Source: Amorphochlora amoebiformis
Lineage: Eukaryota > Cercozoa > Chlorarachniophyceae
Reading direction: 5' to 3'
Assembly (NCBI GenBank): GCA_054601695.1
Contig: BAAHQB010000002.1
Location: 2,108,001-2,172,000 of the forward strand
Length of the DNA: 64,000 nt
Shown: piece after piece, positions 1 to 64,000 of the stretch
Position numbering within the stretch: the stretch's first letter is position 1
How the letters are laid out: each line of letters opens with the position of its first letter
Made by a program: the position numbers and the translations under genes
The notes under the pieces: model-generated
Database searches by the model: none
What the model saw: the letters and a program-made list of their open reading frames with translations, nothing else
What the model was told of the DNA's origin: nothing

Positions 1-9454
<9,454 letters not shown>

Positions 9455-9611
9455 ATCTACGAATTTACGACTCATTGTGTTCGCCTAGACTGGATCTAGG
9501 CGGCACGTGCATACATACATCATCATGTTCAGAATAATTATTACTGGATAGAGAGTATCCTTAATCTAATTGTTCATTATTATTAAACTTAAGTATGAAT
9601 ATATACATATA

Positions 9612-9833
<222 letters not shown>

Positions 9834-9885
9834 ATACATATACATGTCCATGAAGATCTAGTAGATAATCAAACTTGCGCAGGGA

Positions 9886-9985
9886 CCCTAAGCCTAACCC
9901 AGCCCTAACCCTAACCCTAAAGAAACCTAACCCTATCCCTAGGCCTAACCCAAAACATAATCCTAACCCTACTAGCTAGCATACT
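9886..9985. repeat. Degenerate CCCTAA telomere-like tract
   Basis: A run of CCCTAA units with substitutions, starting about 430 bases after the HECT stop codon. It is too short and degenerate to be a chromosome end; it is an interstitial copy. Confidence 0.85.
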
Positions 9986-10159
9986 CATAATCCCAATCCT
10001 ACTATGTAATCTTAACCCTAATCTCTCTAAGGTGGGTTACTAGTAGCCAAGTAGCATCATGGGATCCTCTCCCCATTCTACTAGTTCTAGCATTGTTGTT
10101 TACAATGCTAGTATAAATAAGAATGTGGGTCTATTGGGTCGTGCGTACGTACGTAAACG

Positions 10160-10310
10160 TACATACGTACGTACTCACACGGTAGTGTATGTAAACACAG
10201 CGCCCATATTACTAGATTAATACAAGGAATACGTATACGTATACGTATACGTATACGTACGTACTATAGTTATACCACCAGTATTACAATCCTACTAATT
10301 AACATTATGT

Positions 10311-10385
<75 letters not shown>

Positions 10386-10505
10386 CGTACGTACTCACAC
10401 GGTAGTGTATGTAAACACAGCGCCCATATTCTAGATATTACTATATTAATACAAGGAATACGTATACGTATACGTATACGTACGTACTATAGTTATACCA
10501 GTATC
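10160..10505. repeat. Direct duplication separated by (TA)n
   Basis: A block containing GTACTCACACGGTAGTGTATG, then a palindromic (ACGTAT)n run, occurs near 10168-10275 and again near 10388-10500. A pure TA tract (10314-10380) lies between the copies. The copies differ by a few small indels, for example in the number of ACGTAT units. Confidence 0.8.
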
Positions 10506-11230
10506 TTACTAATTACACTATGTGGTATAACTGGTACACCACGATATACTTGTGTAGTATGTATCTGGTTCAAGTATGTACATACACAGTAGGCATCTAG
10601 TATATATCTATGCTCTAGATATTGTGCGCACGAAGACAGTCTGTCCGAGATATACTACATGCTGTAATAGTACTATATGATCTGTGGGCTGTTTTCACTT
10701 GCTCTGACTAGACTGCATATGATATTAAGATTTAAATTTAAATGTAAAGACGCGCGCATCATCTGCGTGACGCTCAAAAATCGTAGAAAAAAAAAAAAAG
10801 TTCTGTCGCGTTCAATGACCCTCTGGAGCCTATGCAGCTAAGTTAACTAATGATTAATCCACTTGGCTTATGGCTTAACTTGCCAATCAAATATATATCT
10901 TTTACGTAGAAAAAATATATGTATCTAAAATGTATCGAGCGAAGAAGTCTATACAGGACTAGAAGATCGTTGACATCTGATGTGGTACTTGCTAATGATG
11001 AATCTATGACTGACTCATGTGATGATCACTAAGAAACTCATCATCAGAGCGACTAGTTAGTGACTCCAACACCGTCGCAAACGGGCCGGGTTTTGAGACT
11101 CCTGTGACACGCGCAGCGTTACATTGTCGCACAACGTATCGTACAACCTGATCATAGATAATGTGCAATCACATATGTACTATTGTGCGTGACTGGAGAT
11201 TTCAGCTCCTTTTGCATATAAATTAATGTT

Positions 11231-11383
11231 TTATGAACCTGAGTAGTATCCTCTGGTTCTGACTTCCTTACTACGTCCAAGTTCCCCGGAGGTGCTGGTG
11301 TTCCGATCCAGTTCTCCACTTAGCTGGACTGATTCTTATTTGACAGATATTTATAAACAAATGGAATATGTGTAAACATATGG

Positions 11384-11428
<45 letters not shown>

Positions 11429-11514
11429 GTACATATATATATACACATATACACATATACACATATACACATACACATATTATACATACATATGTATAGA
11501 TACTATACATATAT

Positions 11515-11546
<32 letters not shown>

Positions 11547-11559
11547 CATATATGAATGT

Positions 11560-11601
<42 letters not shown>

Positions 11602-11614
11602 ATTTATGTATTTG

Positions 11615-11646
<32 letters not shown>

Positions 11647-11689
11647 CAACTTACATGTACGTATATACATATATAGATACATACACATT

Positions 11690-11720
<31 letters not shown>

Positions 11721-11741
11721 CTAAAATGTATTTATATGCAT

Positions 11742-11782
<41 letters not shown>

Positions 11783-11793
11783 CTGTGTAATAC

Positions 11794-11867
<74 letters not shown>

Positions 11868-11907
11868 TCACACTTATCTCTACATACTTATATACAGATA
11901 CACATAA

Positions 11908-11960
<53 letters not shown>

Positions 11961-11978
11961 TTATATATATATACATAT

Positions 11979-12024
<46 letters not shown>

Positions 12025-12186
12025 CATATGTGTGTGTGTATGTATATGTAGACGTGAAAACATCTCACCTTCTCTAAGAAGTCGAATCTGCCTCTTCTTC
12101 TCATCCAATCGATGTCTGTGTATACATACACACACATCAAAAATATCAATCTAGAGATTCACAAAACTTATACACACATACAACAC

Positions 12187-12225
<39 letters not shown>

Positions 12226-12242
12226 TTACATATATATATATG

Positions 12243-12275
<33 letters not shown>

Positions 12276-12614
12276 GTAGATATATATATATCTAGACATA
12301 TTTCTAACAGTTATTATAGTATCATTACTTCGCGCTGATGACCTCCTTCTGTAGATAGTCGATCCGCCTAAGGAACAGATAACTATATATATATATATAT
12401 ATATATGTATACATATTATATATATATATATATATATAATGTATGTATGTATATATATATATATATACATATATTCCAGATACATAATATATATACCACT
12501 CAATGTAATATATATATATATATACATACATGTATATATATACATACATACATATATATATAGATACTACTCGAGTAGATATGACCCCTTGAGATTTTTG
12601 TCTTTCTCCTCTTC

Positions 12615-12678
<64 letters not shown>

Positions 12679-12895
12679 TACATATATACACAACAAGACC
12701 CTTTAAGAGTTTTCTCTTTCTCTTCCTCTTGCTTTTTAATCTCGTCTGTGGTAGCCTTCATCTCCTCCAAAAGACGAACCACTTGCGATAACCGGTACTT
12801 GCGCTGATTTATCAAATTTTTACATAGATGTGTGTAAAAATATTACGCTGGTTTATCAAATTTTTACTTAGATGTGTGTAGAAATATTACATATA

Positions 12896-12942
<47 letters not shown>

Positions 12943-13044
12943 ATGTCTGAATACTTGTATCTATTTTAAATACACATATACATGTATATAAATGTATGTA
13001 TATGTATGTACATACATCTATATATAATATATATATATGTGATG

Positions 13045-13076
<32 letters not shown>

Positions 13077-13227
13077 AATATATATATATAGAACACCTAC
13101 ATATGGCTATTTATTTACATAGATATACCACCTTTGTATGCTGAGTGCGAAGGCTTTCAATTTCGGCGTCTTCTCCGACATCTACATTATGATCAAGAGA
13201 AGGGGTAAGTTTGGCTTGGATTGGCAT
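11231..13227 (-). CDS. Small coiled-coil protein
   Basis: Minus-strand model of five exons: 13227-13132, 12803-12700, 12367-12329, 12115-12069, 11328-11231. All junction phases agree and the model gives 384 nt and 127 residues. The start ATG (13227-13225) is the first in an open frame; an upstream coding exon cannot be excluded because the frame stays open to about 13260. Residues about 20-100 are a charged heptad-like coiled coil ([55 protein letters not shown]). The C-terminal tail is Ser/Thr/Gly-rich and ends GYYSGS. I do not recognise the family and cannot assign a function. Exon 2 carries a duplicated 3' edge in the following intron (12575-12625). The gene is convergent with the HECT gene. 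Confidence 0.65.
12575..12735 (-). repeat. Duplicated donor edge of coiled-coil exon 2
   Basis: On the minus strand the end of exon 2 (GAGGAAGAGAAAGAGAAAAC, then CTTAAAGG and donor GTC) recurs downstream as GAGGAAGAGGAGAAAGAC, then AATCTCAAGGG and GTC, after a (TA)n tract. The donor falls at the same codon phase in both copies. The frame is open through the TA tract between them. Confidence 0.7.
12801..12890. repeat. Tandem duplication of about 43 bp at an intron 3' end
   Basis: GATTTATCAAATTTTTACAT followed by AGATGTGTGTAAAAATATTA is present twice head to tail, with a few substitutions. The first copy contains the acceptor used for coiled-coil exon 2 (exon starts at 12803, minus strand). 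Confidence 0.75.
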
Positions 13228-13260
13228 ATTGCAGGCGAGGTCAACTTGAGAGATGGTTGG

Positions 13261-13292
<32 letters not shown>

Positions 13293-13293
13293 C

Positions 13294-13328
<35 letters not shown>

Positions 13329-13372
13329 TGTATTCAATATGCGCGTGATTTTATATATGCTATATATATATA

Positions 13373-13440
<68 letters not shown>

Positions 13441-13642
13441 TGTATTCTACATGTGCGTATGCTAGGACAAGCAGGTTTAGAGGTATAGATGTTGTTTACA
13501 AATACACTTGTATAAGCAGAAACCCATAGATATAGAAAATAAGCAATCCAAGGTTTAAATTTTGGAAGTTTCGCCTTTGGGTTTGACTTGAATTACTCAT
13601 ATACTCCAAAGGGTTACAGCATTACATTTTAAAACAAATTAA

Positions 13643-14345
13643 GGCTAACCCTAACTCTAACCCTAACCCTACCTCTAACCCTAACCCTAACTCTAACCCT
13701 AACCCTAACTCTAACCCTAACCCTAACTCTAACCCTAACCCTAACTCTAACCCTAACCCTAACTCTAACCCTAACCCTAACTCTAACCCTAACCCTAACT
13801 CTAACCCTAACCCTAACTCTAACCCTAACCCTGACTTTAACCCTAACCCTAACTCTAACCCTAACCCTAACTCTAACCCTAACCCTAACTCTAACCCTAA
13901 CCCTAACTCTAACCCTAACCCTAACTCTAACCCTAACCCTAACTCTAACCCTAACCCTAACTCTAACCCTAACCCTAACTCTAACCCTAACCCTAACTCT
14001 AACCCTAACCCTAACTCTAACCCTAACCCTAACTCTAACCCTAACCCTAACTCTAACCCTAACCCTAACTCTAACCCTAACTCTAACCCTAACTCTAACC
14101 CTAACCCTAACTCTAACCCTAACCCTAACTCTAACCCTAACCCTAACTCTAACCCTAACCCTAACTCTAACCCTAACCCTAACTCTAACCCTAACCCTAA
14201 CTCTAACCCTAACTCTAACCCTAACCCTAACTCTAACCCTAACCCTAACTCTAACCCTAACCCTAACTCTAACCCTAACCCTAACTCTAACCCTAACTCT
14301 AACCCTAACCCTAACTCTAACCCTAACCCTAACTCTAACCCTAAA
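13643..14345. repeat. Long CCCTAACTCTAA higher-order telomere-like array
   Basis: About 700 bases of a 12-base unit alternating CCCTAA and CTCTAA, with very few exceptions. It lies between the stop of the SH3/Tudor-like gene (14408) and the start of the coiled-coil gene (13227). The two long minus-strand open frames across it are translations of the repeat, not genes. Confidence 0.95.
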
Positions 14346-14407
14346 CGTAACGCTAACATTCTCCACAGTTATCTCAGCATTAATCATGAGAGTGTGTATG
14401 TATTAAG

Positions 14408-22046
<7,639 letters not shown>

Positions 22047-22658
22047 GCCTTTCTTAAAAGCTCTCGACCCGGATAAAAGTGCCTTTTCATCAAAAATAAG
22101 TATAACTGCCGATCTAACACCTCAAACCCTAGCCCTAGACCAACCCTATCCTGACCCTGACCTTAACCCTAACCCTAACCCTAAACCCTTACCCTAACCC
22201 TAACCCTAACCCTAACCCTAACCGTAAAATCCTAACCCTAGTAATATGGTTTCTCAATGGTTTAGCACCTCATCGGAGGCCGGCGGTTGGATTATGACAC
22301 TCGGCTTGATCATGGTCCGGCTATTCAGTCGCCTCTGTCTTGACGTGAGTTTCTGAGGGGTTGGTGGAGACTTCACAATCGCATTTCTACTCGCTATCTC
22401 TCTCTCCTTTCTCTCTCTCCCTCTCTTTCTCTTCAAACTCTCTCTCTCTCTTTCATTACTTCTTTCTCTCTCTCTCTCGTACTCCCTCCCTCTCTGTCTG
22501 CTAGATCAGTGGTATCCCTCGTGTGGGGCGCCAGCGCAGGGTGAAGTTGTGCGAATGAGAGGAGACGGGGGAAAGGGGGGAAGAGAGAGAGAGGAATAGA
22601 GAGGAGAGAGATAAGTAAGAGAGGAGGGATAGGAGAACGAGACTCAGAAGAGGGACGA
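22047..22658. other. Intergenic: telomere-like tract and CT/GA-rich sequence
   Basis: Between the tandem minus-strand GTPase and SH3/Tudor-like genes. It holds CCCTAA units (about 22133-22232), a mixed-composition stretch (22240-22380) and CT then GA runs (22395-22660). A plus-strand frame 22246-22344 ends at a GTGAGT and could join 22709-22799 in phase, but that second piece overlaps the GTPase C-terminal exon on the opposite strand; I do not call it a gene. Confidence 0.5.
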
Positions 22659-22883
22659 TTAGAGAAAGTTCGAGAAAAAGTTCGAAAGAAGTTTGATGTG
22701 TATACCAGTCTCTTTTTGAGTTTCCTTTTCACGGAGATGATCTTGAGACTAAGTACACGTGCCGCTACGAGCGAGAAGACCTCATCGACGTTATATCCCG
22801 TGAGTGCGCTGGTCTGGGAGGTTGTTGTTGTTGTGTTTTGATGATATGTACATCATGTATGTATTTGTATATTATATTTGTAA

Positions 22884-22918
<35 letters not shown>

Positions 22919-22955
22919 CTTATTTATATATGTATCTATATGTGTGTATATATAA

Positions 22956-22992
<37 letters not shown>

Positions 22993-23137
22993 GTAAATGT
23001 ATTTTAGCTTAATATAAATATATAATATAATATACATATAAATATATATATATATATATATATGTATGTATATATATACATATACACATATGTATACATG
23101 TGCATGTATGTGCATTATGTATTAAAGTATTAATATA

Positions 23138-23175
<38 letters not shown>

Positions 23176-24179
23176 TAATATGATTCTGTCACCTCGCATA
23201 CCATAGCCTTCCACTCTAATATGCTCGCTTATATACCTTGAGCGGGAGGATATCCTTAATATCCTTGAGGAAGGTACTCCCCTTCCAATACGAGTCGCCC
23301 GTGGACTAATTAGCAAAGACAGTGATTACTATCATTTTTTTCATAAAGTCATCATTTTTTTCATAATTTTGAAGGCTGAACGGGCGCTCTGGACCAACCC
23401 ATACCGGGCTGTCTAATATTGCACGCACAAGAGGGATTACAACCTTAGCACTCTCTGCTTTCTCATCGTCAACCTTGCACTGGACTATGATCTAAAAGGG
23501 ATTACGGATAAGATAGATTCCGATTGCGAGACGTGACAGCCAAAGATGACAAACCTTCAGGCTCGCTTGATTTCCGATCTTGTTGAGAACTTCAACCCAG
23601 GGCTTGAGTGTTGAGATGTCGGACTCGAAGCACAAAATACAGGCGTGTGTCGTCGTCAGGCACTCCTCTACAATCCTGGAGATTCATAACGCAAAACCGT
23701 GCTGAGAAGGAAATTATCGCAGTCACAGCGCTCGGTATCGGGTACCTTCGATGGCGAACAGCTCCACTGGCATCGTGCACCCTCATTTTGAGCTTCACGC
23801 CCTGGCATACATCCATGTAAACTCAACGAATTTAACCGAAAGGATTCCATGTCGCGTGTGGCACCTTCACATCCGCAAACTTGACCCTGAGCAAGGAAGA
23901 GGGTTTAGAAATGGGGATGTTGTCGGGTGGTTCAAGGACAAGTGTCACCTTCCAGCAGCGCCGTTTGTCGGATGAGATTCGGGCGTGAACTTCCCGTCGA
24001 TCCAGCGGCTGAGAAGGGATGTTTTTCCGCATCCACTTGGCCTGGAGAAGAATTTTTCAAAGCAAAAAATTAATCAATCCGGAAGATCCTTCGGTGTGTC
24101 AGACTTACCCGACCAACACCACCCGCATGGTCTCTGCGTTCCCGTCTTGGTCTTGTTTCACGCCCCTGGGACCCTCCAT
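22659..24179 (-). CDS. Small Ras/Rab-like GTPase
   Basis: Minus-strand exons: 24179-24109, 24041-23949, 23886-23865, 23801-23746, 23675-23555, 23491-23444, 23412-23395, 23305-23237, 22748-22659. The model gives 588 nt and 195 residues, the usual size for the family. Seen directly: a P-loop GPSGCGKTS (residues 24-32, split by intron 1), switch II VHDASG (D72 to G75), an aligned helix and strand through [16 protein letters not shown], and a G4-position motif CKVD (126-129) where N/T-K-x-D is usual. The family hydrolyses GTP as a switch in signalling or trafficking. No C-terminal CAAX or double-Cys prenylation motif is visible. The 3' end is uncertain: reading through the weak donor at 23394 instead gives an SAR (G5-like) motif and a stop at 23341. 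Divergent from the SRPBCC gene. Confidence 0.8.
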
Positions 24180-24403
24180 CACACTCAAGCCGCTTTTTAT
24201 CTTTGATTTTTAGCAACTTTTTTCAGGCGAAATTAAAGGGCGTGTGCAACCCGCGAACAGTGCCGAACACCGCAAATCTAGATGTATGGCTTCCGTGGGT
24301 TCCGAAGAAAAACGTGATGTTACTGTGATGTAGCGCAGAATACACACCAAGCGTGTGACATATCGTCCTACACCATGACCTCGCCGCCGTTCGAATCACA
24401 ACA
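24180..24403. promoter_or_regulatory. Probable shared promoter of GTPase (-) and SRPBCC (+) genes
   Basis: 224 bases separate the two divergent start codons. The stretch lacks (TA)n and telomere repeats, unlike nearly all other noncoding sequence here. A short upstream ORF (ATG 24375, 10 codons) ends at TGA 24405-24407, overlapping the SRPBCC ATG (24404-24406) as ATGA. The promoter role is inferred from position only. Confidence 0.4.
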
Positions 24404-26151
<1,748 letters not shown>

Positions 26152-26717
26152 AGGTTTAGAAGTAATTTATTTTCTCCGGCCGCGAGTGTTAAGTTTAAAA
26201 ATTCGGTATAATTTCCAAATAATGGCAAGAATGACCAGTACAAGCCACCGAGTCACTGAAATATCTGTTCAATCCGTAGATACTCCAAAGTTTTCTTTGT
26301 ACATGCATGCTTTACAAATATGTGCACATTGCATATCTAGTATATACATAAATACATACTTGATATAATATAACTATATAGATTATATATATATATATGT
26401 GTAATGTATCTAGTTTATAGATATCTAGATATACTAGACTAGATAGACCAACTAGACCAACAATTCTAGTAATACTCACCTGTAGCTATAAAAAGCGTAA
26501 GAGTACATCATGTACGTTCTATTACTTATCCGACAATCATTCTTAAAGTGTTGACTCTATCATGATAAAAACACTTACAAATCATGATCGTTATTCATGC
26601 TATGTTATAATAAACACGCTCTCCGGCCAGACCTAGAGAACAGCTACGCATCTACACGTCAGCTGTGGAAGCGCCGGGCGCATGTTTCAAGAGGAGGTAG
26701 GTCTAGTGACAAGCGAC
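26152..26717. other. Intergenic region between convergent genes
   Basis: Between the SRPBCC stop (+) and the PhyH stop (-). Mixed-composition AT-rich sequence with only short TA runs; two open frames of about 80 codons are possible but show no splice or homology support. It presumably holds both 3' UTRs. Confidence 0.5.
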
Positions 26718-40050
<13,333 letters not shown>

Positions 40051-40051
40051 C

Positions 40052-40104
<53 letters not shown>

Positions 40105-40122
40105 CAATTCTACTTATGCGTA

Positions 40123-40181
<59 letters not shown>

Positions 40182-40461
40182 CAAATTATGTACGTATGAT
40201 ATTTATATATATATATGTATGTATATATATATATATATATATAATATATATATATGTGTGTATGGCATTTTTCTGTTTACATAGGACATGCATGTGTGTA
40301 TATATATACCTATATATATTATATATTATATGTAACATATCTATATACGTATGAATATATATATATATATATATACAGATATATATATATACATATATTC
40401 AAGTACATTAAGATACATAAGGACACTCACATAATATATATAAATATATATATATATATAG

Positions 40462-40518
<57 letters not shown>

Positions 40519-40629
40519 TATAATATATTACATACGTGTATAATTCCATCAATATACTAAATCTTTACATACGGTTTATACTATATATGTAAATCTATCT
40601 ACCCTATTGTTTAACATACATTTAGGTTA

Positions 40630-41340
40630 GAAAGAGAGAGAGAGAGAGAAACAGAGAGAAAGAGAGAGAGAAAAAGAGAGAGAAGAGAGGAGGAGAGTAA
40701 GAGAAAAGAGAGAGGGTGCAAAAGAGAGAGAAAAAGAGAGAAGGAGAAAGAAAGAGAAAGAAAGCGAGATAACGAGAGAGGAGATAAAGAAAGAGAGAGA
40801 GAGAGAAAGAGATGTAGAGAAAAAAAAAAAAAGAGAGAAGAGAGAGAGGAGAGAGCGCAAGCGAGAGAGAGAGGAGAGAGAGCAAGCTGAAGAGAGAGGA
40901 GAGAGCGCAAGCGAGAGAGAGAGTAGGATAACACCAACACTGTCATCAACCCTCTCCCACCAACATAGCGCCAATAGATAGAGATTAGAGAGAGAGAACA
41001 GAGAGGGGATAGAGAGAGAAATGAGAGAGATAAGAGAGGAAAAGAGGAGATAGAGAGAAAAGAGAGAAGAGAGAGGGGAAGAAACGGAGAGGAAAGAGAA
41101 AGACAAGAGGGAGGAAGACACGGAAGAGGAAAGAAAGAAAAAAAAAACAGAGAGAAGGTATTGGTGAAAGAGAGAGAGAGAAAAGACGAAGAGAAAGAGA
41201 GAGAGAGAAAAGAGAGAGAGAGAAAAAAAAAAAAGAAAGAGAAAAGAAAAAAGAGAGAGAAAAGAGAGAGAGAAAGAGAGGACAGAGTTTGGGAGGTTTT
41301 GAATGTAGACACTCCTGACTCGAAAATTGGGAGAGAGATG
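40630..41340. repeat. GA-rich microsatellite
   Basis: About 700 bases of GA/GAAA repeats interrupted by short unique pieces near 40925-40985 and 41285-41335. It lies between the SRCR exon 41953-41855 and the PhyH exon 40050-39973. Confidence 0.93.
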
Positions 41341-41381
41341 GTATCTCTCCGCTCTCCTCTCTCTCCCCTCTCTCTCTCTCT

Positions 41382-41473
<92 letters not shown>

Positions 41474-41503
41474 TTTCTCTCTCTCTCTTCTCTCTCTCGC
41501 TCT

Positions 41504-41568
<65 letters not shown>

Positions 41569-41850
41569 TCTCTCTCTCTGTCTCCCTCTCTCAATATCCC
41601 TTCTCTCTCTCTTCCCCCCCCCCCCCCTTTTTCCTCTCTCTTAATCTCCCTTCTCTCCCCCCCCCCCCCCCTTCCCCTCTTAATCTCCCTTCTCTCCCCC
41701 CCCCTCCCTCTCTTAATCTCCCTTCTCCTTCAACCCCCCCCCTCTCTCTCTTAATCTCCCTTCTCTCTCTCCCCCCCCCCCCCCCCCTCCCCCTCTCTTA
41801 ATCTCCCTTCTCTCTCTCCCCCCCCCCCCCTCCCTCTCTGTCTTAAGTTC
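41341..41850. repeat. CT microsatellite with poly-C runs
   Basis: CT repeats, then several copies of CTCTCTTAATCTCCCTTCTC separated by C9-C18 runs. It directly abuts the GA tract at 41285-41340, so purine and pyrimidine strands switch there. Confidence 0.95.
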
Positions 41851-41854
41851 ACAC

Positions 41855-45408
<3,554 letters not shown>

Positions 45409-45886
45409 TGGGCTAGGTGGGTTTCGGTCGCCTTCAGTCCGGCGTTGGGAATGACGCGGTCGACAACCTAGTGTTACATCACGGTTAGTCACAAACGTGG
45501 CGCGGCTAGACAAAGGATCACAAAGATAGGTGTTGTGGTGGACAGCACGAAGGATGCAAGCTCCATGAAGAGGCCCAGGGAGACGTATTTGGGGGTGGAA
45601 AGAGGTGTGATAACGCTTTAAGCTTCTGGTTGCATATATATTTTCGTTTTGAAGACGGAGGGGATGTGGCTTGTCAGATCGAATGCATACTTGCACAGCT
45701 TCACTGAGCACCCCAACACTTAGGCGCTGACGATAGTGAATCCTCAAATCACGGATCCTCCGAGAAGTCCAGAAGGAATATTAATGCCCACGGTCCGTCC
45801 CGCACATCTCTATTGGTACACATATCTCCCAACACCATTTCGACGCTATTTTTGCTTATTTGCGGCTTGGTGATGCGCAGGCGTCC
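45409..45886. promoter_or_regulatory. Probable shared promoter of SRCR (-) and unknown (+) genes
   Basis: 478 bases of non-repetitive, mixed-composition sequence between two divergent start codons, with no (TA)n and no telomere repeats. A promoter role is inferred from the divergent layout only; no core element is asserted. Confidence 0.4.
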
Positions 45887-54589
<8,703 letters not shown>

Positions 54590-55390
54590 CACTAGGAGCA
54601 GTAATTTAGGTAATCTTGGTTGGCGGCACAGTAATGTAAGATAGTCGGTCATAATATTATTAAGTCTCATGTCTGGAATTATTGTAAAACCTGGAGTGAT
54701 ATTGCTAGAATACCGTATGCGTTTGTGGTAGTGCCTTGGTATATACCGCTTCGTCACGTCTGTCATTAGCAGGACACTATACTAGTATACAACAGTGTGG
54801 TCATCTTAGTACTAGTAGTATGGACTAATACTAGTAATAGAGTATAGATATTCTAGATATTAGAGGAGCTAAAAGATATACTAGATATCATACTCTAGTC
54901 ATACACGTTCCACTTCGTCTAGTAGGTTACTAGTAATACGACTATTTCTAGATTTAGAGTCTATCCCAGACTATGGCTAGATCTAGTAGATACTAGAGAC
55001 TTTGAAACTGTCTAGCTACTAGAGCTATATTGGCTATAATGACATTCTCTAGCTTAATATCAGAAATATGTAGTATCTCTATATCTCGATATGCAGCCGC
55101 TAGTGTAGTTTTCTTGTAGTATCTAGCTGAATAATCATTTTCGTCAAACTTAAATTGCAATGTACTATATGTACAACAGCTTGTGTATGGTTCCCACCTA
55201 CAAATACGACGCATAGGACTAGAGGACTTAGTCCAAATATCTAGAATATATTCAAGTATTTCAAGATTTTTCAAAATTTTTTTAAGTCCAAATAGGGGGC
55301 CCCGGATTTTGTGATCGCCTCGCCTACCGTGGCATAATCATTGTTACACTTTAAACATATTTTAGATGTAATATATATGTATATATATAG

Positions 55391-55437
<47 letters not shown>

Positions 55438-55516
55438 CACATGTATATATATTTTTGTACATACACATATAATATAAATATATATATATGTATATATATA
55501 TGTATATATATATATG

Positions 55517-55565
<49 letters not shown>

Positions 55566-55573
55566 GTACATAC
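54590..55573. other. Intergenic region between convergent genes
   Basis: Between the stops of the unknown (+) gene and the membrane-protein (-) gene. It is rich in CTAGTA/TACTAG palindromic words (54776-55010). A minus-strand frame of about 90 codons (55274-54993) has no splice or homology support. A GC-rich GGGGGCCCCGG stands out at 55296-55306. From 55360 it is mainly (TA)n. Confidence 0.5.

Positions 55574-64000
<8,427 letters not shown>

Noticed and set aside
13622-14387. Two minus-strand frames of about 250 codons (Leu-Gly-Leu-Glu and Arg-Val repeats)
   Set aside because: Direct translations of the CCCTAACTCTAA array.
23190-23400. Plus-strand coding stretch with [12 protein letters not shown]
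   Set aside because: The minus-strand exons 23305-23237 and 23412-23395 have proper splice sites and fit the GTPase frame; the plus reading finds no in-phase partner.
54993-55274. 93-codon minus-strand open frame
   Set aside because: No splice sites, no recognisable domain, and a composition shaped by CTAGAT-type words; it lies between two gene ends.

Overview
This is a nuclear window from an intron-rich eukaryote, probably a protist. Coding exons have balanced base composition and sit in a sea of (TA)n microsatellite, TTAGGG-type telomere-like repeats and very long CT/GA tracts. Almost all long six-frame ORFs here are translations of those repeats (Tyr/Ile runs from TA, Arg/Glu or Ser/Leu runs from GA/CT). 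The real genes are chains of 12-180 nt exons that I assembled by hand from GT-AG boundaries and codon phase. I could not place the lineage. TTAGGG arrays, SRCR and F5/8 type C lectin-like domains, PhyH dioxygenase and a repeated SH3/Tudor-like module fit an alveolate or stramenopile, but that is a guess. LAYOUT: (+) 1-9454, an E3 ubiquitin ligase with F5/8 type C, SAM, Tudor-like and C-terminal HECT domains, cut by the left edge; (-) 13227-11231, a small coiled-coil protein; (-) 22046-14408, a protein with three copies of an SH3/Tudor-like module; (-) 24179-22659, a small Ras/Rab-like GTPase; (+) 24404-26151, an SRPBCC-fold protein; (-) 45408-41855, a secreted SRCR-domain protein running in frame into (-) 40050-26718, a phytanoyl-CoA dioxygenase-like protein; (+) 45887-54589, a large protein I do not recognise; (-) 63420-55574, a membrane protein I do not recognise, cut by the right edge. 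Two pairs are divergent (GTPase/SRPBCC and SRCR/unknown) and probably share promoters. In every chain the spliced length is a multiple of three with no internal stop (3126, 384, 1167, 588, 534, 519 plus 1074, 2289 and 504 nt), which is the main support for the models. MOST UNUSUAL: at more than ten introns, a short segment spanning one exon edge plus its splice site has been copied 1-6 extra times into the adjoining intron, each copy separated by (TA)n. Copies of a donor edge lie downstream of the exon and copies of an acceptor edge lie upstream, so the introns carry ladders of decoy splice sites. Other introns are built of telomere-like hexamers that themselves supply the donor (G|GTTAGG) or acceptor (CCCTAG|). 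The genes show no evident common pathway; what unites them is this intron architecture.
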